Source: Gluconacetobacter takamatsuzukensis (lineage in GTDB: Bacteria > Pseudomonadota > Alphaproteobacteria > Acetobacterales > Acetobacteraceae). From it: DNA of 64,000 nucleotides. The position numbers and the translations under genes were made by a program. The stretch's first letter is position 1, and each line of letters begins with the position of its first letter. The notes below the pieces were generated by a model. The model was given only the letters and a program-made list of their open reading frames with translations, ran no database searches and was not told the DNA's origin. Positions 43,584 to 51,206 of the stretch are shown here, one piece after another. The stretch lies in the NCBI RefSeq assembly GCF_014174275.1, contig NZ_JABEQK010000005.1, positions 62,001 to 126,000 of the forward strand, in the 5' to 3' direction.

Positions 43584-44465
43584 TCAGTGCTGAAACTGCT
43601 CCAGCCACATCACCAGCCTTCCGGCCAGCGCAATCCGCGCATCGGAAAAACTGTGGTCGGTCTCGAACGTCTCGGCATCCAGATGCCGCGCACCCGCCTT
43701 GCGCGCGGCGCGCGCGGCAGCCTCGGCCATGAAGCCGATGCCGCGCGTCGTACCCAACAGCGCCAGCGGCCGCCCGGCCAGCGCGGGCATCGCAGCAACC
43801 AGGTCCAGCGGCCGGCCGGCATGCGCCGTCTCCGCCATGATCGCATCCTCGCTGGTCCCCGCCAGCGGCGGCATGTCGCCGCGCACTTCGTCGAGCAGGA
43901 AAGCCTGCCGCTTCGCCGGATCGGCAAAGCTGCGGCCAATGGCGGCAAAGTCGGCAGGGTCGATCAGAAAGGCCCCGATCACGCGCGGATCGTCCGCGCC
44001 AACCCGCGCGGCCACGATCCCGCCCATACTATGCCCGGCCACCGCGATCCGGGACGGGTCGATCCCGAACCGCGCAACCACTTCCGGCCGCCGCAGATAA
44101 GCCAGCGCGGTGGCACCATCCTGCAGGCAATTGGCGAACGAGAACCGGCCGGGGCTGCCCCACGATCCGCGATAATGGAATGTCAGCACATTCCACCCCG
44201 CCCGCCGCGCCGCCTGTGCCAGGTCCAGATTCTGCTCGTTCCCCGGAAACCCGTGGAACAGCAGCAATGTCGGATGCGGCCCCACGCCGGCCGCGCGATA
44301 CATCACGGCATTCAGCGCGCCCTCCTGGGCAGGGATCACGAACGCCGCCATCGCCGCCGGATGCGCCCTGTCGGCCGGCGGATCGGCGATCACGGCCACC
44401 GGCGGCGGGGCAGCCAGCACGGCGGCCGGTGCGATAAGAAAAAGCGGAAAAAGAAAATATCGCAT
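43584..44465 (-). CDS. Exported alpha/beta hydrolase
   Basis: A 293-aa serine hydrolase with a cleavable signal peptide ('MRYFLFPLFLIAPAAVLA'|APP). The core shows 'LLFHGFPGNEQN' (oxyanion loop), the nucleophile elbow 'VAGHSMGGIVAARVG', an acid in the 'LLGTTRG' to 'ETFETDHSF' region, and the catalytic His in 'TDHSFSD'. This resembles dienelactone-hydrolase or prolyl-oligopeptidase-like esterases. The ATG at 44465 has AGGAG nine bases upstream; the longer frame lacks a signal. It follows the GH39-like gene by 34 bases on the same strand, so the two are probably an operon of exported enzymes. Substrate unknown. Confidence 0.83.
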   Translation of the reverse strand: MRYFLFPLFLIAPAAVLAAPPPVAVIADPPADRAHPAAMAAFVIPAQEGALNAVMYRAAGVGPHPTLLLFHGFPGNEQNLDLAQAARRAGWNVLTFHYRGSWGSPGRFSFANCLQDGATALAYLRRPEVVARFGIDPSRIAVAGHSMGGIVAARVGADDPRVIGAFLIDPADFAAIGRSFADPAKRQAFLLDEVRGDMPPLAGTSEDAIMAETAHAGRPLDLVAAMPALAGRPLALLGTTRGIGFMAEAAARAARKAGARHLDAETFETDHSFSDARIALAGRLVMWLEQFQH

Positions 44466-44499
44466 CAACACGCTCCTGTCCTGCCCCTCGCAACCTGCT

Positions 44500-46116
44500 T
44501 CACTTCGGCACGCCCGGCACCAGCAACAGGGCCAGACTTTCGGGCGGCAGCGTGACATCGCACCGGCTCGCCCGCGCACAATCCGCCACAGGTTGCGGCG
44601 CGGGCAGGCGGGCCGCGGCCATCAGCGCGCCGGCCTGCTGCGATGTCGGCGACACCGGGCGCCCCATGGATTCGAACACCGCGGCAGGCGTGCCATGCGT
44701 GCGATCGATCACGATCATCGTTGCGCCATCGACCGATTTCACGCCCCTGAACGCCAGATGCTGCGCCCGCGCCCGCTGCGGGTCGCGGTTCCACAGCGCG
44801 ACCGCAATCGCACCATCCTCCCGCCGGGTCGCGAGGATATCGTCACCGCCCGACCCGGCCGGCAACCGCCGGTCTCCCAGACGATGCAGCAGCGCAAAGG
44901 CATTGAACGCAGGCTTGGGAATGCCATGGGTCGTCAGCAACCCATAGGCGCCCGGAATCTCGTTGGCCATCACCCCCTGCTCCTCGAAATCGTCCGAAAA
45001 CGTCCAGTAGGACATGATCGGCGCCAGCCCGTCGCAGTCGTGCACCGTCTGCGCAATCCACGGCGCGATCCATGGACGATCGGCGCTGCCGTTATGAATA
45101 TCCCAATCCGCACCGAATTCGGTGATGTAGAGCGGCAGGTCCGGATGCCCCGAACGATCGATCGCCCGCCGCGCCGTCCGCGTCGCATCGCAGACCGTGT
45201 TGCCCGTATTGTCGGGCGATTTCGGCAATCTGAGCAGATCGGGCGGATCGTTGGCATAGATATGTGTCGAGACGAAATCGACCGGCACATGCGCGCGGGT
45301 CACATGCTCGACAAAATCGCCAACCCAGTGAATGGCCCCCGTCGCAGGCCCGCCGACACGCAGGGCCGGATCGACCGCCTTGATGGTGCGGGCGGTATTG
45401 TCGTAGAGGGCGAAATAGGTCGCCATCCGGGGCTGCGCCACCCAGGTCGCCTGGTCGGGCTCGTTCCAGACTTCGAACGGCCATTGCCGGACTTCCCCGG
45501 CGCCGTAACGCTGTTCCAGATGTTCAACGAAGGCGCGGATCAGCGCGTTCCAGTCCTCCATATGCGCCGGAAAGGTCACATTGGCCCGGTACCACAGCGT
45601 CCCGCCGCTATAATCCGTGATCGGCCGCGCCGCCTCGTCCGCCTTGCGGTGCACCAGCGGCTCAAGCCCGCCATCGCGGCGCAGCACGTCGCTGCCAATG
45701 GCGCTCGGCATGAACGAAAGCTCGACCAGCGGCCGGATATGATGCGCCAGCAGCCCGTCATACACCGCATCGACCTTGCGGAAATTGTAATGCATGTGCC
45801 CGGCATCGTCCGGCGCCATGATGCCCATCGTGTCGTCGAAGATGCCGTGGAACCGCACATATCGGAAACCGGTCTCCTGCCGCGTCCTGTCGGCATTCCG
45901 CAGATAGCTCTCCGTCAGGACCATGTCGGCGCGGTCCGACCCGAACGCCTGCTCCCAACTATGCCGGAACGGTTTCCCGGCGCCGGACGCATCGATCTCT
46001 ATGGCGGGCACATTGTCGGCCGCCCCGGCCCGGGCAGGCCACGACACGCCCCCCGCCACCAGAACCGCCGCCGCCGAGCAGACCCGAAAAATCCGAAACG
46101 CCGTCACCTTCTTCAT
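44500..46116 (-). CDS. Exported GH39-like glycoside hydrolase
   Basis: A 538-aa protein resembling glycoside hydrolase family 39 (beta-xylosidase / alpha-L-iduronidase type). A signal peptide ('FRIFRVCSAAAVLVAGGVSWPARAGA') suggests export. The TIM barrel contains 'FEVWNEPDQATW' with the likely acid/base Glu (NEP), and 'LYITEFGADWD' with the likely nucleophile Glu. A beta-rich C-terminal domain follows ('GAIAVALWNRDPQ'). I chose the ATG at 46116, with GGGAG eleven bases upstream, over a GTG four codons earlier. It would attack plant or bacterial glycans; the sugar is not predictable. Confidence 0.8.
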   Translation of the reverse strand: MKKVTAFRIFRVCSAAAVLVAGGVSWPARAGAADNVPAIEIDASGAGKPFRHSWEQAFGSDRADMVLTESYLRNADRTRQETGFRYVRFHGIFDDTMGIMAPDDAGHMHYNFRKVDAVYDGLLAHHIRPLVELSFMPSAIGSDVLRRDGGLEPLVHRKADEAARPITDYSGGTLWYRANVTFPAHMEDWNALIRAFVEHLEQRYGAGEVRQWPFEVWNEPDQATWVAQPRMATYFALYDNTARTIKAVDPALRVGGPATGAIHWVGDFVEHVTRAHVPVDFVSTHIYANDPPDLLRLPKSPDNTGNTVCDATRTARRAIDRSGHPDLPLYITEFGADWDIHNGSADRPWIAPWIAQTVHDCDGLAPIMSYWTFSDDFEEQGVMANEIPGAYGLLTTHGIPKPAFNAFALLHRLGDRRLPAGSGGDDILATRREDGAIAVALWNRDPQRARAQHLAFRGVKSVDGATMIVIDRTHGTPAAVFESMGRPVSPTSQQAGALMAAARLPAPQPVADCARASRCDVTLPPESLALLLVPGVPK

Positions 46117-46360
46117 CAACGCAAACACTCCCGGTCGAGGAAGCGGGACAGCATCGCAATGAACACGAACTTGTCAAATCCGCGATTTTTGCGCCACGCA
46201 TGCCGCCCCTTCCCCCATCCGGCTGGCCGAACGGGGCGCGGATGCGCTAGCGTGGATGCCTCATGACACATTCCGCCCAGGGGCGTCCCGCCCCCATCCG
46301 CCTTCCCGCAGCCCCGCCGCCCCCCGGCCCCGGCCTCGCCGCCCGGGCGGAGGCACGGCC

Positions 46361-47707
46361 ATGATGCTGCTGGCCGGGCTGGTCGCGGTCGTCATCCTGA
46401 TCGGGTTCAGCATCCTGATCGCCCTGTCCGAAATCTCGTTCGCGGCAGCGCGCGAGGTACGGCTGCGCACGCGGGCCGAGGCCGGCGACAGCCGGGCGGT
46501 GAATTTCCTGCGCCTGCGCCGCAACAGCGGGCAGGTGGTCACGGTGCTGCAGATCTGCCTCAACGCGGTGGGCGTGCTGGGCGGCGTCATCAGCAGCGAC
46601 ATGGTCACCCCGCCGCTGGCCGACATCCTGCGCCGCGCGGGGCTGGACGGCACCCTGGCCGGCCATGTGGCGTCCACCGCCTCGTTCGTGCTGATCACCA
46701 GCCTGTTCGTGCTGTTCGCCGACCTGCTGCCCAAGCGCATCGCCATGAACGCGCCCGACCGGGTGGCCCTGAGCATCGGCTGGTTCCCCGCCATCGCGCT
46801 GAAGGTGCTGTACCCGTTCGTCTGGATCTTCTCCAAGATGTCGGACGTCATTCTCCGCGCCCTCAAGATCCCGGCCGCCTCGGCCGTCGAGCCGGTCACG
46901 CCCGAGGACCTGCGCGCCATCCTGGCCGCCGGCACCGCGTCGGGCGTCCTGCTGGAGCAGGAACACCAGATGATCCAGAACGTCCTGGGCCTGCAGGACC
47001 GTTCGGTGACCTCCGCCATGACCCCGCGCGACGAGATCGTGTTTCTCGACATGCAGGAAAGCGCCGAAATCCAGCGCGACAAGGTGCGGGCCAAGCCCTA
47101 TTCCCGCTACCCGCTCTGCAATGGCGGGCTGGACAATGTCATCGGCTCGATCCGCGCCGAGGACGTGCTGGCCGCCGTGGTGGAAAAGCCCGAGGACGTC
47201 GACCCCACGGCCACGATCCTGCCGGTGGCCAAGCAGATCTCCCGCATGCGGCGCGACGTGCTGTCGCTGCCCGACACGCTCAATCTGTGGGACACGCTGG
47301 CCCAGTTCGACACCCACGGCGCGGGCTTTGCCCTGATCGTCAACGAATACGGGCTGGTCGTGGGGCTGATCACCTTCAAGGACATCATGGGCGCGCTGAT
47401 GGACGGGCTGGCCAACCCGTTCGAGGAACAGGCCATCGTCCGCCGCGACGAGAATTCGTGGCTGATCGACGGCGCCGCCCCGATCGGCGACGTGATCCGC
47501 GAACTCGGCGTGCCCGACCTGCCCGACAGCCATAATTTCGATACGATCGGCGGCTTCGTCATGCACCGCCTGCGCCGCATGGCCCGCAAGGCCGACAAGG
47601 TCGAGGCCGCCAATTTCCTGTTCGAGGTCGTGGACGTCGAGGGCTTCCGCATCAACCAGCTTCTGGTCACGCGCCGCCCCCGCCGGCCCGATGCCGATCA
47701 GCCGTAA
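46361..47707 (+). CDS. CNNM/CorC-family membrane protein (hemolysin-C-like)
   Basis: A 448-aa protein with the CNNM transmembrane domain (DUF21; residues ~1-190, about four spans; 'LIALSEISFAAAREVRLRTRAEAGD' early on), then two CBS domains (~215-335; 'SVTSAMTPRDEIVFLD', 'GFALIVNEYGLVVGLITFKDIM') and a CorC/HlyC C-terminal domain (~350-435; 'SWLIDGAAPIGDVIREL', 'TIGGFVMHRLRRM'). The family is linked to Mg2+/Co2+ transport or efflux; the old name 'hemolysin' is misleading. The ATG at 46361 has GGAGG about eight bases upstream. Convergent with the GST-like gene (10-base overlap). Confidence 0.9.
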   Translation: MMLLAGLVAVVILIGFSILIALSEISFAAAREVRLRTRAEAGDSRAVNFLRLRRNSGQVVTVLQICLNAVGVLGGVISSDMVTPPLADILRRAGLDGTLAGHVASTASFVLITSLFVLFADLLPKRIAMNAPDRVALSIGWFPAIALKVLYPFVWIFSKMSDVILRALKIPAASAVEPVTPEDLRAILAAGTASGVLLEQEHQMIQNVLGLQDRSVTSAMTPRDEIVFLDMQESAEIQRDKVRAKPYSRYPLCNGGLDNVIGSIRAEDVLAAVVEKPEDVDPTATILPVAKQISRMRRDVLSLPDTLNLWDTLAQFDTHGAGFALIVNEYGLVVGLITFKDIMGALMDGLANPFEEQAIVRRDENSWLIDGAAPIGDVIRELGVPDLPDSHNFDTIGGFVMHRLRRMARKADKVEAANFLFEVVDVEGFRINQLLVTRRPRRPDADQP

Positions 47708-48324
47708 TCGGGAATGCCGGGCATGGTGACAAAGCCCGGCAGCGCCCGCACCGCGCGGACCCAGCGCCGCAGCGCGGGATAGGCGGCATGCTCCTCGCCC
47801 CAGTCGCGACACAGCGCGGCGGCGGGGAACAGCGCAATATCTCCCACCGTCGGCCCCTCTCCCACCACCCAGCATCCTCCCTCCAGTCGCCGATGGGCCA
47901 GATGGTCCTCCACGATCCGCAACGCCGCCACCGCCGCGCGCCGGCGGTCGGATTGCGCATCTCCCGCACCTTCGAACAGGCAGGCCCGCCGCATCCGCGC
48001 CGCCGCACGCAACGGCCCGCCGGCAAACTGCAACCAGTGCGCAACCTGCGCGAATTCCGCCCGCCCCTCGGGCAGCCACGCCGGCCGCCCATGCGCCAGC
48101 GCCAGCAGCGCAGCCTCGGCCCCACACACCGCCTGCCCGTCGATATGCAGCACCGGCAACATCCCGGCCGGCGAGATCACGCGAAAAGCCGGCCCATCCT
48201 GCTGGCCGCCGGGCACGACATCGACCGCGACCCGCCGCGCCTGAAGCCCCAGCAGCGACAGGAACAGCCGGACCCGATAGCAATCCTCGTCCAGTTCGTC
48301 GTCGTGCAGCACCAGTTCGCTCAT
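47698..48324 (-). CDS. Glutathione S-transferase-like protein
   Basis: A 208-aa GST-fold protein. The N-terminal thioredoxin-like domain has 'CYRVRLFLSLLGLQ' and the cis-Pro block 'SPAGMLPVLHIDG'. The helical C-terminal domain has 'LEGGCWVVGEGPTVGDIALFP', the N-capping region typical of GSTs. It is the last gene of a three-gene minus-strand unit; its ATG overlaps the stop of the Rieske-protein gene by four bases. In the caffeine N-demethylase system a GST-like protein (NdmE) holds a Rieske-less oxygenase and a Rieske-bearing reductase together, and this one may play that part for the split oxygenase here (inference). Alternatively it is a plain GST. Confidence 0.82.
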   Translation of the reverse strand: MSELVLHDDELDEDCYRVRLFLSLLGLQARRVAVDVVPGGQQDGPAFRVISPAGMLPVLHIDGQAVCGAEAALLALAHGRPAWLPEGRAEFAQVAHWLQFAGGPLRAAARMRRACLFEGAGDAQSDRRRAAVAALRIVEDHLAHRRLEGGCWVVGEGPTVGDIALFPAAALCRDWGEEHAAYPALRRWVRAVRALPGFVTMPGIPDYG

Positions 48325-48995
48325 GCCACGCTTCCCGCCAGAAAAACCTGCCCGGCCCGTTCTTCCGCCCGCGCCCGCACATCCTGCGCCCAATCGGCCA
48401 GGTCATGCAGACGCTCCACTTCGGCAGGCGCCGCCGCCTGCACATGCAGCATGCACGCCCCCGCCCCGACCGGCAGCAGCGCCGCCAGCACCCGGCCCTC
48501 GACATCCCGATCCAGCACACCGGCCCGATGCCCGTCCGGCATTCCGATCGCCCGCGCCACATCATCCCACGGGGCCTCGATCCGCAGCGACCGCACCGGC
48601 AGCCAGGTCTCCTTCGCCGCCTCATCGCCCGGCAGCGGCCCCGCATCCTGGACCGAGGCCCAGACCAGCCCATGACCCTCCGCGACGCGCAAGGGCGCGG
48701 CCCGGATCGTGCCGGGCGGCGACAGGTCGGGATGGGCGGGGATATGCACGCACCGCCCGTCCGCCCCAAAGCGCCAGCCATGATACAGGCAGGCCAGCGC
48801 GCCCTCGCGCACAAAGCCCAGGCTCAGCCGCATGCCGCGATGCGGGCACCGATCGTCCCAAACATGCGCCTGCCCCTGCCCGTCACGCCAGACCGCGAGT
48901 TCCCGCCCGTGCACAACGCTGCCGACCACCGTACAGGGCTCCAGATCCGCCGACAGAACCAGCGGATACCATCCGCCGTCGCGACTCATACCCAT
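48321..48995 (-). CDS. Stand-alone Rieske [2Fe-2S] protein of oxygenase type
   Basis: A 224-aa protein whose first ~115 residues match the Rieske domain of ring-hydroxylating oxygenases ('GWYPLVLSADLEP', 'GRELAVWRDG'). Cluster ligands are C50-x-H52 and C69-x2-H72 ('CPHRG', 'CLYHGW'). The following ~105 residues are unlike the oxygenase catalytic domain: there is no DxxHxxxxH iron motif and no ferredoxin-reductase signature. It may therefore serve only as an electron carrier. Genes on both sides overlap it (10 and 4 bases). The ATG at 48995 has GAGGGGGG upstream. A matching Rieske-less catalytic subunit lies at 54793-55671. Confidence 0.85.
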   Translation of the reverse strand: MGMSRDGGWYPLVLSADLEPCTVVGSVVHGRELAVWRDGQGQAHVWDDRCPHRGMRLSLGFVREGALACLYHGWRFGADGRCVHIPAHPDLSPPGTIRAAPLRVAEGHGLVWASVQDAGPLPGDEAAKETWLPVRSLRIEAPWDDVARAIGMPDGHRAGVLDRDVEGRVLAALLPVGAGACMLHVQAAAPAEVERLHDLADWAQDVRARAEERAGQVFLAGSVA

Positions 48996-49279
48996 CCCGC
49001 ACCCCCCTCTTTCCACCCCGACACCCCACCATGATCCGATAGCGGCAGGCAGCGCATGACGGGCACCGGGCACCCTGCCGGCCCCAGGCTGCATGCCATT
49101 TCGAAGGCACCGACCATCGGTTCCGGCCCTGCGACCTCAAACACCACCCGCGCCGCCCCCGCCTCCACCACCACGCATTCCAGCCCCATCAGGGCGGCGC
49201 GCTCATGGGCAAAACACAGGATCGCGTCGACCGCCGTGCAGCCGTCCAACTCCAGACGCATCCGCTCCCGCCGGCTCAT
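48986..49279 (-). CDS. 97-aa protein of unknown function, first gene of the Rieske/GST unit
   Basis: A 97-aa protein I do not recognise. It has a mixed alpha/beta look ('AVDAILCFAHERAALMGLECVVVEAGAARVVFEVAG') and a Gly-rich tail, with Cys at residues 14 and 22 and several more near the end, but no known metal motif. Its stop lies 10 bases inside the Rieske-protein gene, so the two are probably translationally coupled. It heads the minus-strand unit, 92 bases from the divergent nicotinamidase-like gene. An earlier ATG at 49336 is possible but would enter the divergent promoter region. Confidence 0.6.
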   Translation of the reverse strand: MSRRERMRLELDGCTAVDAILCFAHERAALMGLECVVVEAGAARVVFEVAGPEPMVGAFEMACSLGPAGCPVPVMRCLPLSDHGGVSGWKEGGAGWV

Positions 49280-49371
49280 GCCTGCCTCCGCGCTGTCCCC
49301 GAATCCCCGATAGCCCGGCCTTTGGAAACGTGCCATCCCTGTTCCGAAACCGTACCGAACCGAGAGCGGCC
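49280..49371. promoter_or_regulatory. Divergent intergenic region of the split-oxygenase locus
   Basis: Ninety-two bases separate the start of the 97-aa/Rieske/GST unit (minus) from the start of the nicotinamidase-like gene (plus). Promoters for both must lie here or in the coding edges. No clear -35/-10 boxes or palindrome were resolved by eye. Confidence 0.35.
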
Positions 49372-49974
49372 ATGATCCATGTCACAAGCCATGACGCGTT
49401 GCTGGTCATCGATCTCCAGAATGATTTCCTGCCCGGCGGCGCGCTGGCCGTGCGGGACGGCGATGCGGTCATCCCGATCATCAACCACCTGACCCTGCTG
49501 CCTTTCGGCCAGCAGGCCGCCAGCCAGGACTGGCACCCGCACGGCCATGTCTCCTTCGCCAGCACGCACGGGCGCAGAGCCGCCCCCGATCACTGGCCCG
49601 ACCATTGCATCGCGGGAACGCACGGCGCCGAACTGGCCGCCACGCTGCACCAGGCACGAATCGGCATGGTCATCCGCAAGGGTCGCGACCCGGATATCGA
49701 TAGCTATTCGGCCTTCATCGACAATGATCGCGCCACCCGGACCGGGCTGGATTCTTGGCTGGCTGGCCTGGGCATAAGCCGCGTCTTCATTACCGGGCTG
49801 GCGCTGGATTATTGCGTGCGCTTCACCGCCATCGACGCAAAGGCCCTTGGTTTCGAGACGATCGTGGTCGAAGATGCATGCCGCGCGGTCGGCCCCGATC
49901 CGCAGGAGACATGGCAGGTCCTGGCCCGGCACGGCATCGCGCGTGCCCAGGCCAGCGAACTCGCCGGCCTGTAG
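49372..49974 (+). CDS. pncA: Nicotinamidase-like isochorismatase-fold hydrolase
   Basis: A 200-aa protein close to bacterial nicotinamidase PncA (nicotinamide to nicotinate + NH3, NAD salvage). The catalytic triad is visible: Asp14 in 'VIDLQNDFLPGGALAV', Lys103 in 'VIRKGRD' and Cys148 in 'GLALDYCVRFTAIDA'. Metal-site residues sit in 'SQDWHP' and 'WPDHCI', and 'DSYSAFIDN' is also conserved. Its placement before an ABC importer and a split Rieske oxygenase leaves open that it deaminates or hydrolyses another heterocyclic amide. 107 bases separate it from the binding-protein gene. Confidence 0.87.
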   Translation: MIHVTSHDALLVIDLQNDFLPGGALAVRDGDAVIPIINHLTLLPFGQQAASQDWHPHGHVSFASTHGRRAAPDHWPDHCIAGTHGAELAATLHQARIGMVIRKGRDPDIDSYSAFIDNDRATRTGLDSWLAGLGISRVFITGLALDYCVRFTAIDAKALGFETIVVEDACRAVGPDPQETWQVLARHGIARAQASELAGL

Positions 49975-50081
49975 AGCAAGGGGGCGACCCGTTTCCGGGG
50001 GGAACCGCCCGGCGCCGGGTGGGACCGGCCCGGGCGATCATCGAGAGGGGAATGCGGAACCATGACCATTCCGGGTCAGGT

Positions 50082-51206
50082 ATGACCACGCACGCGCCGA
50101 CCAGGCGGCTTCTGACATCACGACGACATATGCTGGGACTGGCCGCCGGAGCGGCCGGCAGCGGGCTGCTGCGGCCACTAGGCCTACGGGCGCAGCCCCG
50201 GATCCTGCCCCCGGTGGCCGAGGCCGACGCACTGGTCGCCTTCGGCCATACCAGCCCGGTCACCGACGGCGGCTGGACGATGGCGCACGACCAGGGCGTG
50301 CAGGCGGTGCGGAAGGCCTTTCCGCGCCTGCGCACGGTATTTGTCGAAAGCGTGCCCTATTCGGCCGATGCCACGCGCATCTTCCGCCAGTTCGTGGCCG
50401 AGGGCGCGCAGATGGTCATCTCGACCTCGAACTATGGCGATTTCATCCGCGACGTCTCGGACCGCGCGCCCGAGGTCGCGTTCATGGAATGCGACGGCCA
50501 TGCCGTCAGCGGCAATCTGGGCTGGTATTACATCACCCACTGGTATGCCAGCTACGTCATCGGCATCGCCGCCGGACTGATGACCCGCACCAACAAGCTC
50601 GGCTTCGTAGGCTCGTTTCCCATCCCGTCGGTCTATGCGGGGGCCAACGCCGTGCTGCTGGGCGCGCGTTCGGTCAACCCGGCGGTCACGTTGCAGGCGA
50701 TCTCGATCAACGCCTGGTTCGATCCGCAGGCGGCCACCCAGGCCGGCACCGCGCTGGCCGAGAATGGCTGCGATTTCCTGTGCGGCATCATGGACGAACC
50801 GGCTTATCTGCGCGTGGCCGAACAGCGCGGCATCAAGGCCGCGATGTGGAACACCGACATGCGCCAGTATGGGCCCGAGGCCTATGTCAGTTCCGTCACG
50901 CTGGATTTCCGCGATTATTATGTCGATCTGGTCCGCGCCCGCCTCGCCGGTACCTGGCAGCCCGAAGGCCGCTTCCTGACCCTGGGCTGCGGTGTGGACC
51001 GCGACCCGTGGGGCCGCACCGTACCGCCCGAAATCGCTGCCCAGGCCGATGCGATGCGCACGCAGATCATGGCGGGCTACAACCCGTTTCGCGGTCCGAT
51101 CCACGACGCCGCCGGCCGCCTGCGCGTGGCAGCAGGCGAGGTGATGGACGATGCCCTGATCTACCAATGGGACTGGGCTGTCGCGGGAGTCACCGGCCTT
51201 GACTGA
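50082..51206 (+). CDS. BMP-family ABC transporter substrate-binding protein
   Basis: A 374-aa binding protein of the BMP/Med family (PF02608), whose members bind nucleosides, purines or similar compounds for import. A twin-arginine signal ('TSRRHMLGLAAGAAGSG') suggests Tat export. 'FGHTSPVTDGGWTMAHDQGVQAVRKAFP' begins the mature fold. The start is uncertain: ATG 50082 (listed) or ATG 50052, which has GAGAGGGG too close for normal initiation. It is followed with an 8-base overlap by the ATPase gene. First gene of a complete importer (binding protein, ATPase, two permeases). Confidence 0.88.
   Translation: MTTHAPTRRLLTSRRHMLGLAAGAAGSGLLRPLGLRAQPRILPPVAEADALVAFGHTSPVTDGGWTMAHDQGVQAVRKAFPRLRTVFVESVPYSADATRIFRQFVAEGAQMVISTSNYGDFIRDVSDRAPEVAFMECDGHAVSGNLGWYYITHWYASYVIGIAAGLMTRTNKLGFVGSFPIPSVYAGANAVLLGARSVNPAVTLQAISINAWFDPQAATQAGTALAENGCDFLCGIMDEPAYLRVAEQRGIKAAMWNTDMRQYGPEAYVSSVTLDFRDYYVDLVRARLAGTWQPEGRFLTLGCGVDRDPWGRTVPPEIAAQADAMRTQIMAGYNPFRGPIHDAAGRLRVAAGEVMDDALIYQWDWAVAGVTGLD

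Noticed and set aside
47698-48324. Treating the GST-like gene as only a housekeeping detoxification gene
   Set aside because: Its 4-base overlap with the Rieske gene and the NdmE precedent make a role in the oxygenase more likely, though a plain GST cannot be excluded.
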